46,532 nt of DNA, from positions 1-46,532 of the forward strand of contig CAZKMQ010000001.1 of NCBI GenBank assembly GCA_964554065.1, given 5' to 3'. The notes under the pieces are model-generated. The model searched no databases. It was given only the letters and a program-made list of their open reading frames with translations, and was not told the origin of the DNA. A program made the position numbers and the translations under genes. The DNA is from CAZKMQ01 sp964554065 (GTDB lineage Bacteria; Patescibacteriota; Patescibacteriia; Magasanikbacterales; JBBTQS01). Of this stretch, positions 45,489 through 46,532 are shown piece after piece (positions within the stretch are counted from its first letter, which is position 1; every line of letters starts with the position of its first letter).

Positions 45489-46532
45489 ATGAGTACGAAA
45501 CAAATTGTAGAATCATTACAAAAACAAATCGCAGCTTTTGACAAAAAAGCTGATGTTCAAGAAGTTGGAACAGTCATTGAAGTTGGTGATGGTGTTGCAC
45601 GCATGAGCGGTTTGGACACCTGCACATCAATGGAAATGCTTGAGTTTAGCTCAGGTGCTGCTGGCGTTGCTCTGAACCTGGAGGAAGAAACTGTTGGTGC
45701 GATTGTTTTGGGAGATACCACTACTATTAAAGAAGGAGATACAGTTAAGCGAACAAAGAAGATTTTGTCTGTGCCAGTTGGAGAAGGATTGCTCGGGCGT
45801 GTTGTTAATCCACTTGGTGAACCAAAAGATGGTAAAGGTGCTATTGATTTGAAGGAAACCTATCCAATTGAGAAAATCGCTCCAGGTGTGATGAAACGTG
45901 AGCCTGTTGATACACCTGTACAAACCGGTGTAAAAGCAATTGATTCAATGATTCCAATTGGCCGTGGTCAGCGTGAGCTTATTATTGGTGATCGTCAGAC
46001 CGGAAAAACTGCAATTGCTGTGGATACAATCATTAATCAGCGTGATTCAGATATGGTTTGTATTTATGTGGCAATTGGGCAAAAAGAATCTAAGGTTGCG
46101 CGTATTGTTGCCAAGCTTGAAGAAGCCGGTGCAATGAAAAATACAATCGTGGTTGTGGCCGGAGCATCAGATCCTGCCTCACTTTCATTTATCGCACCAT
46201 ATTCCGGTTGTGCAATGGGTGAGTATTTCATGGACAAAGGACAAGATGTACTGGTTGTGTATGATGATTTGACTAAGCAAGCCTGGGCATATCGTGAAGT
46301 ATCACTTCTGCTTCGTCGTCCACCAGGACGTGAGGCATATCCTGGAGATGTTTTCTATCTGCATTCACGATTGCTTGAGCGCGCTGCGAAAATGAGTAAG
46401 GAAAATGGCGGAGGATCACTAACTGCTTTGCCAATTATTGAAACACAGTCAGGTGATGTATCTGCATATATTCCAACAAACGTAATTTCAATTACTGATG
46501 GACAGATTTATTTGGAATCAGACTTGTTCTAT
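45489..46532 (+). CDS. atpA: ATP synthase F1 subunit alpha (3' end outside the window)
   Basis: The frame starts at ATG 45489 and runs for 348 codons to the window edge without a stop. The product begins MSTKQIVESLQ, contains the N-terminal crown domain and the nucleotide-binding domain with the P-loop GDRQTGKTA, and continues into LLRRPPGREAYPGDVFYLHSR. The full subunit is normally about 500-510 aa, so about 150-160 codons are missing. The junction with atpH is TAA-CTAATATG, SD-less. Confidence 0.96.
   Translation, partial: MSTKQIVESLQKQIAAFDKKADVQEVGTVIEVGDGVARMSGLDTCTSMEMLEFSSGAAGVALNLEEETVGAIVLGDTTTIKEGDTVKRTKKILSVPVGEGLLGRVVNPLGEPKDGKGAIDLKETYPIEKIAPGVMKREPVDTPVQTGVKAIDSMIPIGRGQRELIIGDRQTGKTAIAVDTIINQRDSDMVCIYVAIGQKESKVARIVAKLEEAGAMKNTIVVVAGASDPASLSFIAPYSGCAMGEYFMDKGQDVLVVYDDLTKQAWAYREVSLLLRRPPGREAYPGDVFYLHSRLLERAAKMSKENGGGSLTALPIIETQSGDVSAYIPTNVISITDGQIYLESDLFY

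Noticed and set aside
1..46532. CRISPR array, insertion sequence, integrase or prophage module
   Set aside because: No regularly spaced repeats, transposase or integrase motifs, or terminal repeats were seen. The holin-annotated family protein at 30444 stands alone without phage genes.

Overview
The window reads as a compact, gene-dense, roughly 40% GC chromosome segment from a Candidate Phyla Radiation (Patescibacteria) bacterium, probably of the Parcubacteria side. This rests on the gene repertoire (short single-domain housekeeping genes, DsbA+VKOR pair, bifunctional phosphoglucose/phosphomannose isomerase, CPR-style superoxide dismutase, EI24, LOG and LigA), on tRNA genes without an encoded CCA, on a tRNA interrupted by a self-splicing intron, and on many lineage-restricted small proteins. 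No rRNA gene is present, so a finer placement is not possible from the sequence alone.

Layout. 1-7.7 kb: pilD, ligA, gatC-gatA, a tandem LOG-family protein, lgt and an unknown gene, then tRNA-Ser. 7.8-8.2 kb: an apparently noncoding, highly structured RNA on the minus strand with its own consensus promoter and terminator. 8.2-14.8 kb: a lipoprotein, the DsbA-VKOR disulfide pair, an EI24 protein, dnaG and rpoD (sigma70 with a lysine-rich tail), and an odd membrane/lipoprotein fusion. 14.9-15.2 kb: tRNA-Asn(GUU) split by a 239-nt group I intron. 15.4-20.8 kb: a CNNM/CBS membrane protein, two tandem paralogues of unknown function, a cyclophilin lipoprotein, an orphan prephenate-dehydratase-like gene, an rRNA methyltransferase and a zinc-ribbon gene. 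20.9-22.5 kb: a divergent, GC-rich pair of exported proteins driven by almost identical strong promoters. 22.6-30.7 kb: two convergent FAD enzymes, a DUF4105-type protein, PGI/PMI, a pseudouridine synthase and small membrane proteins. 31.2-38.8 kb: gpsA, glutaredoxin, SOD, peroxiredoxin, an exonuclease and a phosphatase, then a divergent flavin reductase and an Rrf2-controlled Fe-S assembly operon (cysteine desulfurase, scaffold, two ferredoxins). 38.8-42.6 kb: rsmI, metG with a structured leader, cvpA and tatD. 43.0 kb to the end: the ATP synthase operon (atpI-like, B, E, F, H, and the start of A).

A theme crosses the whole window. The housekeeping genes lie almost head to tail, mostly with no Shine-Dalgarno sequence (typically TAA-TATG or TAAATATG junctions), and several are probably leaderless. 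A second set of about eight mostly unknown, often minus-strand genes (2851, 20506, 20896, 21855, 27204, 30746, 34737, 42656) instead carry strong GGAGG-type ribosome binding sites, and seven of them have textbook TTGACA-17 bp-TATAAT promoters. Several also have their own terminators and a different base composition. This looks like an accessory gene layer with its own expression style. No CRISPR array, insertion sequence, integrase or phage module was seen.
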